From an uncultured Bacteroidota bacterium (GTDB lineage: Bacteria > Bacteroidota > Bacteroidia > Chitinophagales > Chitinophagaceae): 13,996 bases of DNA. The stretch covers positions 1-13,996 of the forward strand of contig CAIRNW010000172.1 in assembly GCA_903879995.1 (NCBI GenBank), in the 5' to 3' direction. The translations under genes were made by a program, and so were the position numbers. Below, piece after piece: positions 1 through 7,593 of the stretch. A model generated the notes under the pieces. The model searched no databases, had not been told where the DNA came from, and was given only the letters and a program-made list of their open reading frames with translations. Position 1 is the first letter of the stretch; every line of letters starts with the position of its first letter.

Positions 1-1349
1 CCTTTAGAATAAGCCGCAGCTCCATACGCCGCATTTGTATTGAAATGGTCAGCATGAGTAGTAAGGGGTTCCTCACGACCACTTTTAGCCAAACTCACGT
101 ACCCCCGATAAGAACCGGCATGAGCAAATGAAGAATCGTTTTGTAAAAAAGCACTGATGCGATCCTCTGCGTAAGTGGTGAATCCTTCGTCCATCCATGC
201 ATACAATGATTCATTGGTAGCCAACACCCCCTGATACCAATTGTGCATCCACTCATGTAACCAAGCGCCAGGTCCAATTAATAAAGTAGACATAGGGTAT
301 TCCATACCGCCATCTCCACCATGAACAAATGAATATTGCTTATAAGGATAGATACCAAAATGTTTTTCAATAAATGGTAATGCACGTGCCGCATCCGGCA
401 ATATTTTTTCCCAGTTTTCTGCTTTCTCATTTGTAGGCTTATACAATAAATGGAGAGTTAGTGCAGGGAGTGCAGGTGATGTTTTAGTGGCAGGGATGCT
501 ATCACGAATTTTTAAAGTACGATGGATATACTCGGGATCGGCTGCCCACATAAAGTCATGTACTTGCGGTGCTACAAAATGCCAGGTTAGTTTATCGCCA
601 GCGGGTCTGTTTACTGTTTGTCCGGGCAACTCATAACCATAACCAATTTGTTGCGGATTTTGCAAATAGCCCGTGCCTCCAAGTATGTATCGCTTGTCAA
701 TACTAATTTTCACATCAAAGTTCCCCCACACTCCATAAAATTCCCTTCCAACATACGGAGTCGGATGCCAGCCATCCTCATCATAGGCACATATCTTGGG
801 ATACCATTGACTCATTGAATAACGAACCTTGGAACTTGGATTATCCCGACCGCTACGGCGAATTTGTAAAGGCACTTGACCTTCAAACTGCAAATCAAAC
901 ACCACTTTACTCTTAGGAAGAATTGGATTATCCAACACCACTTCCAAAATTGTTTCATGCTCCTTCAACTGTTGTACTCTGCCGTTCATCTTAAGCACCC
1001 TCACCGTTTGCTCTCCATACTCCTCCGGCTTTAAATTAACAATACGGTCTTTCACCCGACCATCCCAGTCCGCACCACGACCCACCTGAATAGTACCTTG
1101 TCTACGACTACGGGTATCCATCATGCTACCCGGACGAAAGGCGTTAAAATAAAGATGAAAAAATACACGACGTAGTGTATCGGGAGAATTATTCCAATAG
1201 TCCAACCGTTGTGTACCTGTAAAGCGGTTGGTATTGACATTCATGTCCACTTCCATCTTATAATTTACACGTTGTTGCCAGGCACCAGTTTGCGCCACTG
1301 CAAAAAAAGTGTAACCCATAAAGCCTAGTGTAATCAGTAGTCGTATCAT
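1..1349 (-). CDS. Secreted M1 family (gluzincin) metallopeptidase, C-terminal part missing
   Basis: This is a zinc aminopeptidase-like protein of the M1 family, probably exported and acting on peptides in the periplasm or at the cell surface. The frame is open from the ATG at 1349 to the window edge (449 complete codons). The N-terminus is a signal peptide, with hydrophobic residues about 3-18 and a likely cleavage near AVAQ (17-20). A long beta-rich N-terminal domain is followed by the GGME substrate-binding motif (347-350), the zinc motif HEWMH (365-369) with the third ligand E388 in the expected HEXXH-X18-E spacing, and a YSKG motif whose Tyr447 fits the catalytic tyrosine of the family. 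All catalytic parts are therefore present; the missing end is only the C-terminal helical region. It starts 17 bp after rsmI on the same strand and is probably the last known gene of that run. The substrate is unknown. Family assignment is firm. Confidence 0.9.
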   Translation of the reverse strand, partial: MIRLLITLGFMGYTFFAVAQTGAWQQRVNYKMEVDMNVNTNRFTGTQRLDYWNNSPDTLRRVFFHLYFNAFRPGSMMDTRSRRQGTIQVGRGADWDGRVKDRIVNLKPEEYGEQTVRVLKMNGRVQQLKEHETILEVVLDNPILPKSKVVFDLQFEGQVPLQIRRSGRDNPSSKVRYSMSQWYPKICAYDEDGWHPTPYVGREFYGVWGNFDVKISIDKRYILGGTGYLQNPQQIGYGYELPGQTVNRPAGDKLTWHFVAPQVHDFMWAADPEYIHRTLKIRDSIPATKTSPALPALTLHLLYKPTNEKAENWEKILPDAARALPFIEKHFGIYPYKQYSFVHGGDGGMEYPMSTLLIGPGAWLHEWMHNWYQGVLATNESLYAWMDEGFTTYAEDRISAFLQNDSSFAHAGSYRGYVSLAKSGREEPLTTHADHFNTNAAYGAAAYSK

Positions 1350-1366
1350 CTTGAATGGTTTTTTGA

Positions 1367-2086
1367 TTAGGTTTTCCCGGCTAGCACAATCACTAGCTCA
1401 CCTTTGAGAGTGCCAACAGAAAAATGATTTATACAATCGCGTATACTTCCTCTAAAATTTTCTTCAAATCGTTTAGACAGTTCTCGACTTACACTACAAC
1501 GTCGATCTTCACCAAAATAAATGCAACATTCTTCCAGTGTCTTGAGTAATCGCTGGGGGGACTCGTAAAGAATAATTGTTCTCTCCTCCTCAGCCAATGC
1601 CTTTAATAAAGTTTGTCGGCCCTTTTTGAGCGGAAGGAATCCCTCAAAACAAAACCGAGTGGAGGGGATGCCACTATTTACTAATGCAGGAACAAAGGCC
1701 GTAGCCCCTGGTAAGGTTTCTACTTGAACACCCGCTTGTACACAGGCACGCACTAATAAAAAAGCTGGATCTGAGATACCCGGCGTACCGGCATCGGTAA
1801 TCAAGGCCATCCGTTTGCCATTTTTGAGTTGATCCACCAAATGCTGTAATACCTTGTGTTCGTTATGCTGGTGATAAGGACTAACGGGTTTTTGAATATT
1901 ATAATGCTGTAATAAAACGGCACTGGTGCGTGTATCCTCAGCAAGAATTACATCAACCGCTTGCAGCACATCCAATGCACGAAGCGTAATGTCTCGTAGG
2001 TTACCTATAGGCGTAGGAACCAAATACAACGATGTAGAAGGAGATAAATTAGACGGAGAAGAATCTGTATGTTCGATAACCGTCAC
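1367..2086 (-). CDS. rsmI: 16S rRNA (cytidine-1402 2'-O)-methyltransferase RsmI
   Basis: RsmI uses S-adenosylmethionine to 2'-O-methylate C1402 in the decoding centre of 16S rRNA. The tetrapyrrole-methylase fold signatures are all visible: YLVPTPIGNLRDITLRAL (21-38), LAEDTRTS (48-55), the SAM-binding DAGTPGISDPA loop (98-108), LPGATAF (125-131), SRELSK (200-205) and the C-terminal GELVIVLAG. The length of 239 aa is normal for the family. The start is uncertain. No ATG exists upstream of the conserved core; the chosen start is GTG at 2086, giving a 19-residue Ser/Pro-rich leader, while a TTG at 2029 would start directly at LYLVPTP, as most family members do. It lies 21 bp after purS, in the same reading frame and separated only by the purS stop and seven codons. 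Confidence 0.93.
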   Translation of the reverse strand: MTVIEHTDSSPSNLSPSTSLYLVPTPIGNLRDITLRALDVLQAVDVILAEDTRTSAVLLQHYNIQKPVSPYHQHNEHKVLQHLVDQLKNGKRMALITDAGTPGISDPAFLLVRACVQAGVQVETLPGATAFVPALVNSGIPSTRFCFEGFLPLKKGRQTLLKALAEEERTIILYESPQRLLKTLEECCIYFGEDRRCSVSRELSKRFEENFRGSIRDCINHFSVGTLKGELVIVLAGKT

Positions 2087-2107
2087 GTGCCGTGGTTTAG
2101 ATTTGAA

Positions 2108-2359
2108 TCAGGCCTTTTCGCAACGAATCTCAAAATATTCCATGACTGGATTAGCCAATAATTTTTGAGCTGCTTCTTTTGCAATGGCTTCCGCAGCCGC
2201 TACGGAATCTGCATCTATTTGCAGTGTTATATTCTTTCCCACGCGCACATCGGCAACCCCGGCTAAACCGAGATTAGACAAACCACCCAGAACGGCTTTA
2301 CCCTGCGGATCCAAGAGTTCCTTGTGCGGCATTACTTTGATTTCGACGATATAACTCAT
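2108..2359 (-). CDS. purS: Phosphoribosylformylglycinamidine synthase subunit PurS
   Basis: PurS is the small structural subunit of the three-part FGAM synthase (PurL-PurQ-PurS), which converts FGAR, ATP and glutamine to FGAM in cytosolic purine synthesis; it helps pass ammonia from PurQ to PurL. The 83-residue length is typical, and the sequence carries the family signatures LLDPQGKAVLGGLSNLG (16-32), the VADVRVGKNI strand and LLANPVMEYFEI near the C-terminus. Its ATG overlaps the pssA stop codon (ATGA), so translation is probably coupled to pssA. purL and purQ are not in this window, so the complex has to be assembled from distant loci. Identification is confident despite the small size. 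Confidence 0.93.
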   Translation of the reverse strand: MSYIVEIKVMPHKELLDPQGKAVLGGLSNLGLAGVADVRVGKNITLQIDADSVAAAEAIAKEAAQKLLANPVMEYFEIRCEKA

Positions 2360-3129
2360 GCAAAAAACTTTTTAAAAAACAAAGATAGGAGAACATAGAT
2401 CATTATGATAAGCGGAATAGCCAGCCATTGTAAAAACAGAAGCAAAACAATTGACATGATCAGAATTCCGTAACGAAGTTTATTCTCTTTCCAGGAAAAT
2501 GAATTGAATTTAAAAGCGAGGATGGGAATCTGTGAAATCATCAGTGCAGCCAATACCAGAATCACACCATATAAAAAAACTGCGTTAAGCAGCAACGCTG
2601 GCACCCATGCCTGATTCACTTCCCAGTATACCAGTGGAAGTGAAGCTACAAAGAGTCCCGCTGCAGGCACAGGCAATCCGTTGAAATAAGAGGACTGACT
2701 GGTAGCCTGATTCAAGTTAAATCTTGCTAAACGCCAAGCCGCTGCAGCCGGCAATAAAAAGGCAGGCCACAGTAATACAACTGATTGATCCAAGGCTTGC
2801 TCCCCTTGCGCCCAGGACAAACGCAAAAACTGATAGAGAATTAAAGAAGGCGCTACTCCAAAACTCACCACATCAGATAATGAATCTAATTCACGGCCCA
2901 TCGCAGAGCTGGCTTTTAATAAACGCGCCAACAGCCCATCAACATAATCGACAACTGCACTTGCCAATATAAAAAGTGAAGCCATCCAAATTTGCTCGGG
3001 CACATCATAATAGAGTTGGCCATTGCTATCCGCTGTCATAATGATGCCGGGTTGTAATGCAGCTACGCAGGCCATACAACCAAACACCAGGTTCAACAAG
3101 GTGAACAGATTAGGTATTTGCTTCACCAT
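2356..3129 (-). CDS. pssA: CDP-diacylglycerol-serine O-phosphatidyltransferase PssA
   Basis: This integral membrane enzyme joins CDP-diacylglycerol and L-serine to give phosphatidylserine, the precursor of phosphatidylethanolamine. The CDP-alcohol phosphatidyltransferase motif is complete: D61, D64-G65, A68-R69, G78, D82 and D86 (DG-x2-AR-x8-G-x3-D-x3-D). The N-terminal IPNLFTLLNLVFGC and the FNGLPVPAAG segment (149-158) are typical of PssA rather than PgsA. Hydrophobic stretches at about 8-25, 47-60, 87-103, 117-131, 155-169, 177-200 and 219-252 fit a multi-pass membrane protein. It begins 2 bp after the pepP stop and ends overlapping purS by 4 bp, so it sits in the middle of a tight run. 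No decarboxylase partner (psd) is in the window. Confidence 0.92.
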   Translation of the reverse strand: MVKQIPNLFTLLNLVFGCMACVAALQPGIIMTADSNGQLYYDVPEQIWMASLFILASAVVDYVDGLLARLLKASSAMGRELDSLSDVVSFGVAPSLILYQFLRLSWAQGEQALDQSVVLLWPAFLLPAAAAWRLARFNLNQATSQSSYFNGLPVPAAGLFVASLPLVYWEVNQAWVPALLLNAVFLYGVILVLAALMISQIPILAFKFNSFSWKENKLRYGILIMSIVLLLFLQWLAIPLIIMIYVLLSLFFKKFFA

Positions 3130-3131
3130 AT

Positions 3132-4421
3132 TTATTTTTTCATCAAGGCCTCAATTTCTTCAGCTTCGATAGGAATATTTTTCATCAAATCTTTATTACC
3201 AGACTTGGTAATCCACACATTATTTTCAATTCGAATACCCATTTGTTCTTCCTCAATATAAATACCGGGCTCAATGGTAAATACCATCCCCGCTTTGATG
3301 GGTTCAGTTCGAGTACCCAAATCGTGTACATCAATTCCCAAATGGTGGGAAATACCATGGTAAAGATATTTGCGATACGCTCGGTTCTCAGGATCCTCAT
3401 TCTTTACATCCGATTTTCTTAATAGCCCTAGTTTCAAAAACTGTTGGGTGGCTTCTTCGCCAATTTTATCAGTATACGCTACAATAGAAATACCGGGCTT
3501 TAAAATACTCTTTGCATAATTATGCAAATGCAAACAGGCATTATATACATTCTTTTGACGACGCGTAAACTTTCCACTTACAGGAATTGTTCGAGTAAGG
3601 TCTGCACAATATCCCCCGTACTCAGCACCAAAATCCATCAATAATAGTTCTCCAGGTTTACACTCCTGGTTATTGGCTATGTAATGTAAGGTCCTTGCAC
3701 GATCGCCACTTGCAATGATACTATGATAAGCAGGTCCGGTTGCCCGTTGATTTAAAAACGAATGCCAGATCTCCGCTTCGATCTGATATTCCATAACACC
3801 TGGCTTTACAAATCCCAACAGGTGTCGAAAAGTTTGCTCAGTAATATGAATAGCTTTTTCAAGTACCTCCACCTCCAATGGCGTTTTGATAGCGCGCAAT
3901 TCACGCATAATTTTTGCAGCGCGGCAATATTGATGCAAGGGGTAGCGCTGTTTCATTTCCTCAATGAAACGATATTCACGCGTTCTGATTAAACTAGCCT
4001 TACGATCATTCTCATTACTGTCTAAGCAAAGAGTATCTGCCAAATGCACCCAGGCTTGTAACAAGGCATCGATGCTATCCAACCAGACAATCGTTTGAAT
4101 ACCACTAATCGTTTGCGCCTCTTTAACACGCAATTGTCTGCCATCCCATTTTTCTTTTAGCTCATTAGGACGAACAAGGACCAACACCTCACGAAATTTT
4201 GGATCTGGATTATCCGGAAACAATATCACCATGGTTTCTTCCTGCTCAATACCGGTAAGCCAATACAAATCACTATTCTGTTTGAATGCATGCAACGCGT
4301 CTCCATTAGAGGGAAATGCATCGTTACTTACAAAAATTGCCAATGTTCGGGGAGGTAACGCTTTTGAAAAACGCTGACGGTTTTCGGTGAACAGTGCCGA
4401 ATTCAGTGGATGATATTTCAT
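3132..4421 (-). CDS. pepP: Aminopeptidase P family protein (Xaa-Pro aminopeptidase)
   Basis: This cytosolic metallopeptidase should remove an N-terminal residue that precedes proline. It has the two-domain layout of bacterial aminopeptidase P: an N-terminal AMP_N creatinase-like domain (about 3-140, including DLYWLTGIEQEE) and a C-terminal pita-bread domain (about 175-425). The dinuclear metal ligands are all present at the expected places: D263 and D274 (DFGAEYGGYCAD), H359 (HGISHHLG), E384 (TIEPG) and E399 (RIEN). The D-D spacing of 11 residues matches the E. coli enzyme. The length of 429 aa is normal, and no signal peptide is seen. The gene follows the kinase gene after 65 bp and is almost fused to pssA downstream (2 bp). 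Confidence 0.9.
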   Translation of the reverse strand: MKYHPLNSALFTENRQRFSKALPPRTLAIFVSNDAFPSNGDALHAFKQNSDLYWLTGIEQEETMVILFPDNPDPKFREVLVLVRPNELKEKWDGRQLRVKEAQTISGIQTIVWLDSIDALLQAWVHLADTLCLDSNENDRKASLIRTREYRFIEEMKQRYPLHQYCRAAKIMRELRAIKTPLEVEVLEKAIHITEQTFRHLLGFVKPGVMEYQIEAEIWHSFLNQRATGPAYHSIIASGDRARTLHYIANNQECKPGELLLMDFGAEYGGYCADLTRTIPVSGKFTRRQKNVYNACLHLHNYAKSILKPGISIVAYTDKIGEEATQQFLKLGLLRKSDVKNEDPENRAYRKYLYHGISHHLGIDVHDLGTRTEPIKAGMVFTIEPGIYIEEEQMGIRIENNVWITKSGNKDLMKNIPIEAEEIEALMKK

Positions 4422-4486
4422 ACTAACAATTAATCAAGATCACCAAGGCATCCCTTAATACAGAACGGGGCCTGGTTAAATGTTTA

Positions 4487-5122
4487 TTAGAATAATCCGT
4501 AGAGAGCTCCGTCAACTTTGCTAATAATTTCGCCCAAGTCTTCCTCACGTTCAGCAAATTTGATCTTGTCCACATCAATCACTAAAAGCTTACCCTCTTT
4601 ATAATTAGCAATCCACTTGTTGTAATACTCATTCAGTTTTTTGAGATAATCCAATCGTATATTCTCCTCATAATCTCGTCCTCTTTTTTGAATCTGACCA
4701 ACTAAGGTTGGGACGGAAGCTTGCAGATAAATCAGCAGGTCCGGTGGCTGAACTAATGTTTTGAGGGTTTGAAAGAAATTGTAGTAGTTGTCAAAATCTC
4801 GTTTACTCATCAACCCCATCTCATGCAGGTTGGGCGCAAAGATGTTGGCATCTTCATAGATGGTACGATCCTGTATAACGGTTTCCGTTCCTTGCTGAAT
4901 TTCCACCAACTGCTTGAGACGACTATTCAAAAAGTAAACCTGCAAATTGAAACTCCAACGTGGCATATCCTCATAGAAATCCATGAGGTAGGGATTATGG
5001 TCAACATCTTCAAAATGGGGAATCCATTTGTAATGTTTGCTGAGTAGCTCGGTGAGGGTTGTTTTACCCGCTCCAATGTTACCAGCTATTGCAATATGTT
5101 TGGGTTTCTTTGCCTTTGCCAT
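4487..5122 (-). CDS. Deoxynucleoside kinase (dNK family)
   Basis: A cytosolic salvage kinase that phosphorylates a deoxynucleoside to its 5'-monophosphate using ATP. It has the P-loop GNIGAGKT (14-21), an FEDVDHNPY segment for substrate contact (37-45), the DRT motif (D84-R85-T86, equivalent to the DRS/ERS motif of the family) and an arginine-rich lid, KRGRDYEENIR (145-155). The length of 211 aa is typical. The motifs place it in the dGK/dAK/dCK group and not among the unrelated TK1-type thymidine kinases, but the base preference cannot be read from the sequence. It lies 48 bp downstream of trpS. A TACTTTTA box about 35 bp upstream (minus strand) could be a weak -7 element, so it may have its own promoter. 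Confidence 0.9.
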   Translation of the reverse strand: MAKAKKPKHIAIAGNIGAGKTTLTELLSKHYKWIPHFEDVDHNPYLMDFYEDMPRWSFNLQVYFLNSRLKQLVEIQQGTETVIQDRTIYEDANIFAPNLHEMGLMSKRDFDNYYNFFQTLKTLVQPPDLLIYLQASVPTLVGQIQKRGRDYEENIRLDYLKKLNEYYNKWIANYKEGKLLVIDVDKIKFAEREEDLGEIISKVDGALYGLF

Positions 5123-5170
5123 GCCGAGGGGCCGAAGCCAATTTTAGGTGGGGGTTAAAAGTAGGAAAAA

Positions 5171-6175
5171 TCAATAATAGTTCAGCCCCATGGCTTTTCT
5201 AACTATTTCCATTGTAGCAGCTGCGCTGGCACGTGCCTTTTCAGCACCTTGTTTCATAACCTTTTCCAAATAGCTTTTGTCTTGTTGAAGCGCTGCTGCT
5301 TTCTCACGAATGGGAGCCATGAATCGAATCATATCCTCCGCCAGCTGTTTTTTCAAATCTCCATAGCGTATCGAACAACCCCGATAAGCCTCTTCAAATG
5401 AATTAACAGTAGCCGGTTCACTGACCAGCTCCATTAATAAAAAAAGATTCTCAATATAATCAGGCTTAGGGGTATTAGGCGCAGTAGGGCCCGCATCCGT
5501 TTTAGCCTTCATTACTTTTTTACGAATCGTCTCATCATCATCAGCCAGGTAAAGTGTAGCCAGATTATTTTCACTTTTGCTCATTTTACCGGTGCCATCC
5601 AGACTCGGCACTTTTACCAGTTCACTACCAAAGTTGAAAGCTTGTGGCTCCGGAAATACCTCGCCATAACGATGATTGAAACGCTGCACAAAATTTCTGG
5701 CCATTTCCAAGTGTTGCTCCTGGTCTTTTCCAACAGGCACCAAAGAAGCTCTGTGTAGGATAATATCCGCAGTTTGTAAAACCGGATAGGTTAATAATCC
5801 CGCATTCACGTTTTCAGGATGAAGACGCGCCTTGTCCTTGAATGTTACTGTTTTCTCTAGTTCGCCTTTATAGGCTAACATATTCAGGTAGAGATAAAGC
5901 TCAGCTGTTTCAGGAACATGGCTCTGACAATAAAGGGCTACCAAATCTGGATTGAGTCCACAAGCAATATTCTCTGCCAATACACGATGCACATTCTCTT
6001 TAAGTGCGGCGGTATCTGGATGTGTAGTTAATGAATGTAAATCCGCCACCATAAAAAAACAGGGATAAACTTCCTGCATTTTTACATAATTGCGAAGCGC
6101 CCCAAAATAATTTCCAAGGTGCAAATACCCTGTGGGGCGTATACCGCTCATCACAATTTGCTTCTGCTTGTCCAT
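5171..6175 (-). CDS. trpS: Tryptophanyl-tRNA synthetase
   Basis: This class I aminoacyl-tRNA synthetase charges tRNA-Trp with tryptophan in the cytosol. From the ATG at 6175 the protein is 334 aa, the usual length. Diagnostic motifs are the N-terminal [17 protein letters not shown] with the HIGH-class signature HLGN (19-22), the [15 protein letters not shown] segment (129-143) lining the active site, [13 protein letters not shown] (148-160) and the KMSKS loop (197-201). A TTG further upstream at 6193 would add six residues but lacks family support, and the ATG directly precedes [12 protein letters not shown]. It is first in the minus-strand run and diverges from the ABC ATPase gene across only 59 bp. 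No T-box leader could fit in that space. Confidence 0.95.
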   Translation of the reverse strand: MDKQKQIVMSGIRPTGYLHLGNYFGALRNYVKMQEVYPCFFMVADLHSLTTHPDTAALKENVHRVLAENIACGLNPDLVALYCQSHVPETAELYLYLNMLAYKGELEKTVTFKDKARLHPENVNAGLLTYPVLQTADIILHRASLVPVGKDQEQHLEMARNFVQRFNHRYGEVFPEPQAFNFGSELVKVPSLDGTGKMSKSENNLATLYLADDDETIRKKVMKAKTDAGPTAPNTPKPDYIENLFLLMELVSEPATVNSFEEAYRGCSIRYGDLKKQLAEDMIRFMAPIREKAAALQQDKSYLEKVMKQGAEKARASAAATMEIVRKAMGLNYY

Positions 6176-6181
6176 TGGGAG

Positions 6182-6189
6182 CGAAGATA
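6182..6189 (-). promoter_or_regulatory. Possible -7 element of trpS
   Basis: The minus strand reads TATCTTCG, one base from the Bacteroidota -7 consensus TAnnTTTG. It ends six bases before the trpS ATG, so a transcript from here would be essentially leaderless. No TTTG -33 element stands at the matching distance, which keeps confidence low. Confidence 0.25.
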
Positions 6190-6204
6190 GCAAAAGGGAT
6201 CAGT

Positions 6205-6212
6205 TATCTTTG
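6205..6212 (+). promoter_or_regulatory. Probable -7 element of the ABC ATPase gene
   Basis: TATCTTTG matches the Bacteroidota sigma-A -7 consensus TAnnTTTG exactly and lies 22 bp before the ATPase ATG. I see no good -33 TTTG at 19-21 nt upstream. The element overlaps the left arm of the inverted repeat at 6209-6226, so a protein bound there would block initiation. Confidence 0.45.
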
Positions 6213-6226
6213 TAACACGTTACAAA
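6209..6226. repeat. Perfect 8-bp inverted repeat, candidate operator
   Basis: The arms TTTGTAAC and GTTACAAA are exact reverse complements around a 2-bp centre (AC). The site covers the end of the predicted -7 box and the likely transcription start of the ABC ATPase gene, and it sits inside the 59-bp gap shared with trpS. A 2-nt centre is too short for a stable RNA loop without opening pairs, so DNA binding by a dimeric repressor is the more natural reading. The regulator is unknown and no regulator gene is adjacent. Confidence 0.5.
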
Positions 6227-6234
6227 AACAGCTT

Positions 6235-6951
6235 ATGGCAGCCAGCATTATTCACTTGGAAGAAATCAAAAAAAGTTACTTCATGGGCAAACACGAATTA
6301 CCTGTGTTAAAAGGGCTGTCCCTCGATATATTTAAGAACGAATATGTGGCCCTCATGGGTCCTTCAGGCTCTGGAAAAAGCACCCTCATGAACATCATTG
6401 GTTGCTTGGACACTCCCACTGCAGGTCGCTATGTTCTCAATAACAACGATGTAAGTCAAATGGCGGACGATGCCCTAGCCGAGGTAAGAAATAAAGAAAT
6501 TGGGTTTGTATTTCAGCAATTCAATCTGCTGCCAAGATTAACCGCTGCTGAAAACGTAGCCCTCCCCTTGGTCTACGCTGGTATGAAAAAGAAAGAACGA
6601 CTGGAAAAGGCCATGCAGATGCTGGAACTGGTAAAACTTACAGACCGCAGCCATCACCGCCCCAACGAATTATCGGGTGGACAATGTCAGCGTGTAGCTA
6701 TTGCCCGTGCGTTGGTCAATGATCCATCTATTATTTTGGCAGACGAACCTACCGGAAACTTGGATAGTCGCACATCCGGTGAAATCATGGAGATATTTGA
6801 AGAGATCTATCAAAATGGCAACACCATCGTCATTGTAACGCACGAGGAAGATATTGCCAATCATTCCCGCCGTATTGTTCGTTTAAGAGATGGTGTAATT
6901 GAGACAGATAAGCTAAACCCTCTTTTTGCAAAGTCGGCAGTTCACGCTTGA
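6235..6951 (+). CDS. ABC transporter ATP-binding protein, MacB/LolD-like
   Basis: This is the ATPase subunit of a MacB/FtsE/LolD-type ABC system, the group that drives tripartite export or lipoprotein release rather than classical substrate pumping. Visible motifs are Walker [10 protein letters not shown] (42-50), the Q-loop at Q94 ([10 protein letters not shown]), signature [15 protein letters not shown] (147-160), Walker [13 protein letters not shown] (167-177) and the switch histidine H203 (VTHE). The signature has Cys151 where glutamine is usual (LSGGQQQR). The ATG at 6235 was chosen because it starts the protein two residues before the conserved core and follows the -7 box; a TTG at 6175 would overlap the trpS start. 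The length is 238 aa. No permease, membrane-fusion protein or outer-membrane factor lies beside it, so its partner must be encoded elsewhere. A T8 run follows the stop, but without a stem. Confidence 0.9.
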   Translation: MAASIIHLEEIKKSYFMGKHELPVLKGLSLDIFKNEYVALMGPSGSGKSTLMNIIGCLDTPTAGRYVLNNNDVSQMADDALAEVRNKEIGFVFQQFNLLPRLTAAENVALPLVYAGMKKKERLEKAMQMLELVKLTDRSHHRPNELSGGQCQRVAIARALVNDPSIILADEPTGNLDSRTSGEIMEIFEEIYQNGNTIVIVTHEEDIANHSRRIVRLRDGVIETDKLNPLFAKSAVHA

Positions 6952-6965
6952 TTTTTTTTAGAGTG

Positions 6966-6981
6966 GACCGAACCTTCGGTC
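6966..6981. repeat. Perfect 7-bp inverted repeat at the adenosyltransferase promoter
   Basis: GACCGAA and TTCGGTC are exact reverse complements around CC. The right arm supplies the TTCG that could serve as the -33 element of the downstream gene. A T8 run lies before, not after, the repeat, so it is not an intrinsic terminator for the plus-strand ABC gene. It is either an operator or the stem of a small readthrough hairpin. Confidence 0.4.
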
Positions 6982-7005
6982 AACGCCATTGTTACATTAC
7001 TTTTG
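6975..7005 (+). promoter_or_regulatory. Probable sigma-A promoter of the adenosyltransferase gene
   Basis: A TTCG (6975-6978) resembling the -33 TTTG is followed after exactly 19 bp by TACTTTTG (6998-7005), a full match to TAnnTTTG. The ATG is 21 bp further on. The leader is too short for a cobalamin riboswitch. Confidence 0.5.
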
Positions 7006-7026
7006 CAACCTTAATGAAACAGTGTA

Positions 7027-7593
7027 ATGGCATTTAGAATCTATACCAAAACCGGGGATAACGGCACCACTTCCTTGATTGGTGGAACAAAAGTTCCCAA
7101 ATCTCATCTTCGTATCGAGGCCTATGGAACCGTTGATGAATTAAACTCCTATCTGGGAGTCTGTCATGATTTAATTGAAGACAAGCACACTAAAAAAATA
7201 TTGGCCGAAATTCAAGATCGCCTTTTCACCGTGGGATCTTGTTTGGCCTGCGATCCAGAAAAAGAGCCAGGACTTGCATTACCTGATCTTAGACAAGATG
7301 ATGTAGTATTACTTGAGAAAGAAATTGACCGGATGACCGCTGAATTACCGGAAATGAAAAGTTTTATTCTCCCAGCGGGTCATCCTACCGTTTCTCATCT
7401 CCATGTTTTACGTTGTATTTGCAGAAGAACCGAGCGCTGCTGCGTTCGCATGGGTTATGAAGGAATTCAGGTGGAGCCCTTAGTGATCATCTATCTAAAC
7501 AGACTGAGTGATTATTTATTTGTGCTGGCGCGTTATATTGGCCAACTAGTAGGAGCAGCAGAAGTACCTTGGAAGCCCCGCATTAACGGCTAA
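7027..7593 (+). CDS. Cob(I)alamin adenosyltransferase, PduO type
   Basis: The enzyme transfers the 5'-deoxyadenosyl group of ATP to cob(I)alamin, producing adenosylcobalamin (coenzyme B12) in the cytosol for enzymes such as methylmalonyl-CoA mutase or class II ribonucleotide reductase. The N-terminal ATP loop TKTGDNGTTSLIGG (7-20), EAYGTVDELNSYLG (31-44), the arginine cluster R129, R133-R134 and E136 (RCICRRTER) and YLNRLSDYLFVLAR (156-169) mark the PduO/MMAB family; CobA and EutT types look different. In place of the common FILPGG it has FILPAG (113-117 region). The length of 188 aa is normal. It has its own promoter and converges with the LolD-type gene, overlapping it by four bases at the stop codons. 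No other cobalamin gene is near. Confidence 0.93.
   Translation: MAFRIYTKTGDNGTTSLIGGTKVPKSHLRIEAYGTVDELNSYLGVCHDLIEDKHTKKILAEIQDRLFTVGSCLACDPEKEPGLALPDLRQDDVVLLEKEIDRMTAELPEMKSFILPAGHPTVSHLHVLRCICRRTERCCVRMGYEGIQVEPLVIIYLNRLSDYLFVLARYIGQLVGAAEVPWKPRING

Noticed and set aside
3185..3400. Open frame of 71 codons inside pepP on the same strand
   Set aside because: It lies in another frame within the conserved metal-binding domain of pepP and has no recognisable motif.
4422..4486. Terminator or promoter between the kinase gene and pepP
   Set aside because: Only a 4-bp stem (AAGG/CCTT) and no T-run or TAnnTTTG box is visible in the 65-bp gap.
5124..5145. Small GGC-TTCG-GCC hairpin before the kinase start (minus strand)
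   Set aside because: The stem is three base pairs; it is too short to claim a regulatory structure.
6952..6959. T8 run just after the ABC ATPase stop codon
   Set aside because: No GC-rich stem precedes it; the nearest inverted repeat lies downstream, so it does not form an intrinsic terminator on the plus strand.
6952..7026. Cobalamin riboswitch upstream of the adenosyltransferase
   Set aside because: Only 75 bases are available and the B12-box consensus is not seen; such a riboswitch needs roughly 200 bases.
6985..7031. CATTAC/GTAATG and GCCATT/AATGGC repeats around the adenosyltransferase start codon
   Set aside because: The left halves lie upstream of the expected transcript start, so they cannot form an RNA structure, and six-base matches are common by chance.
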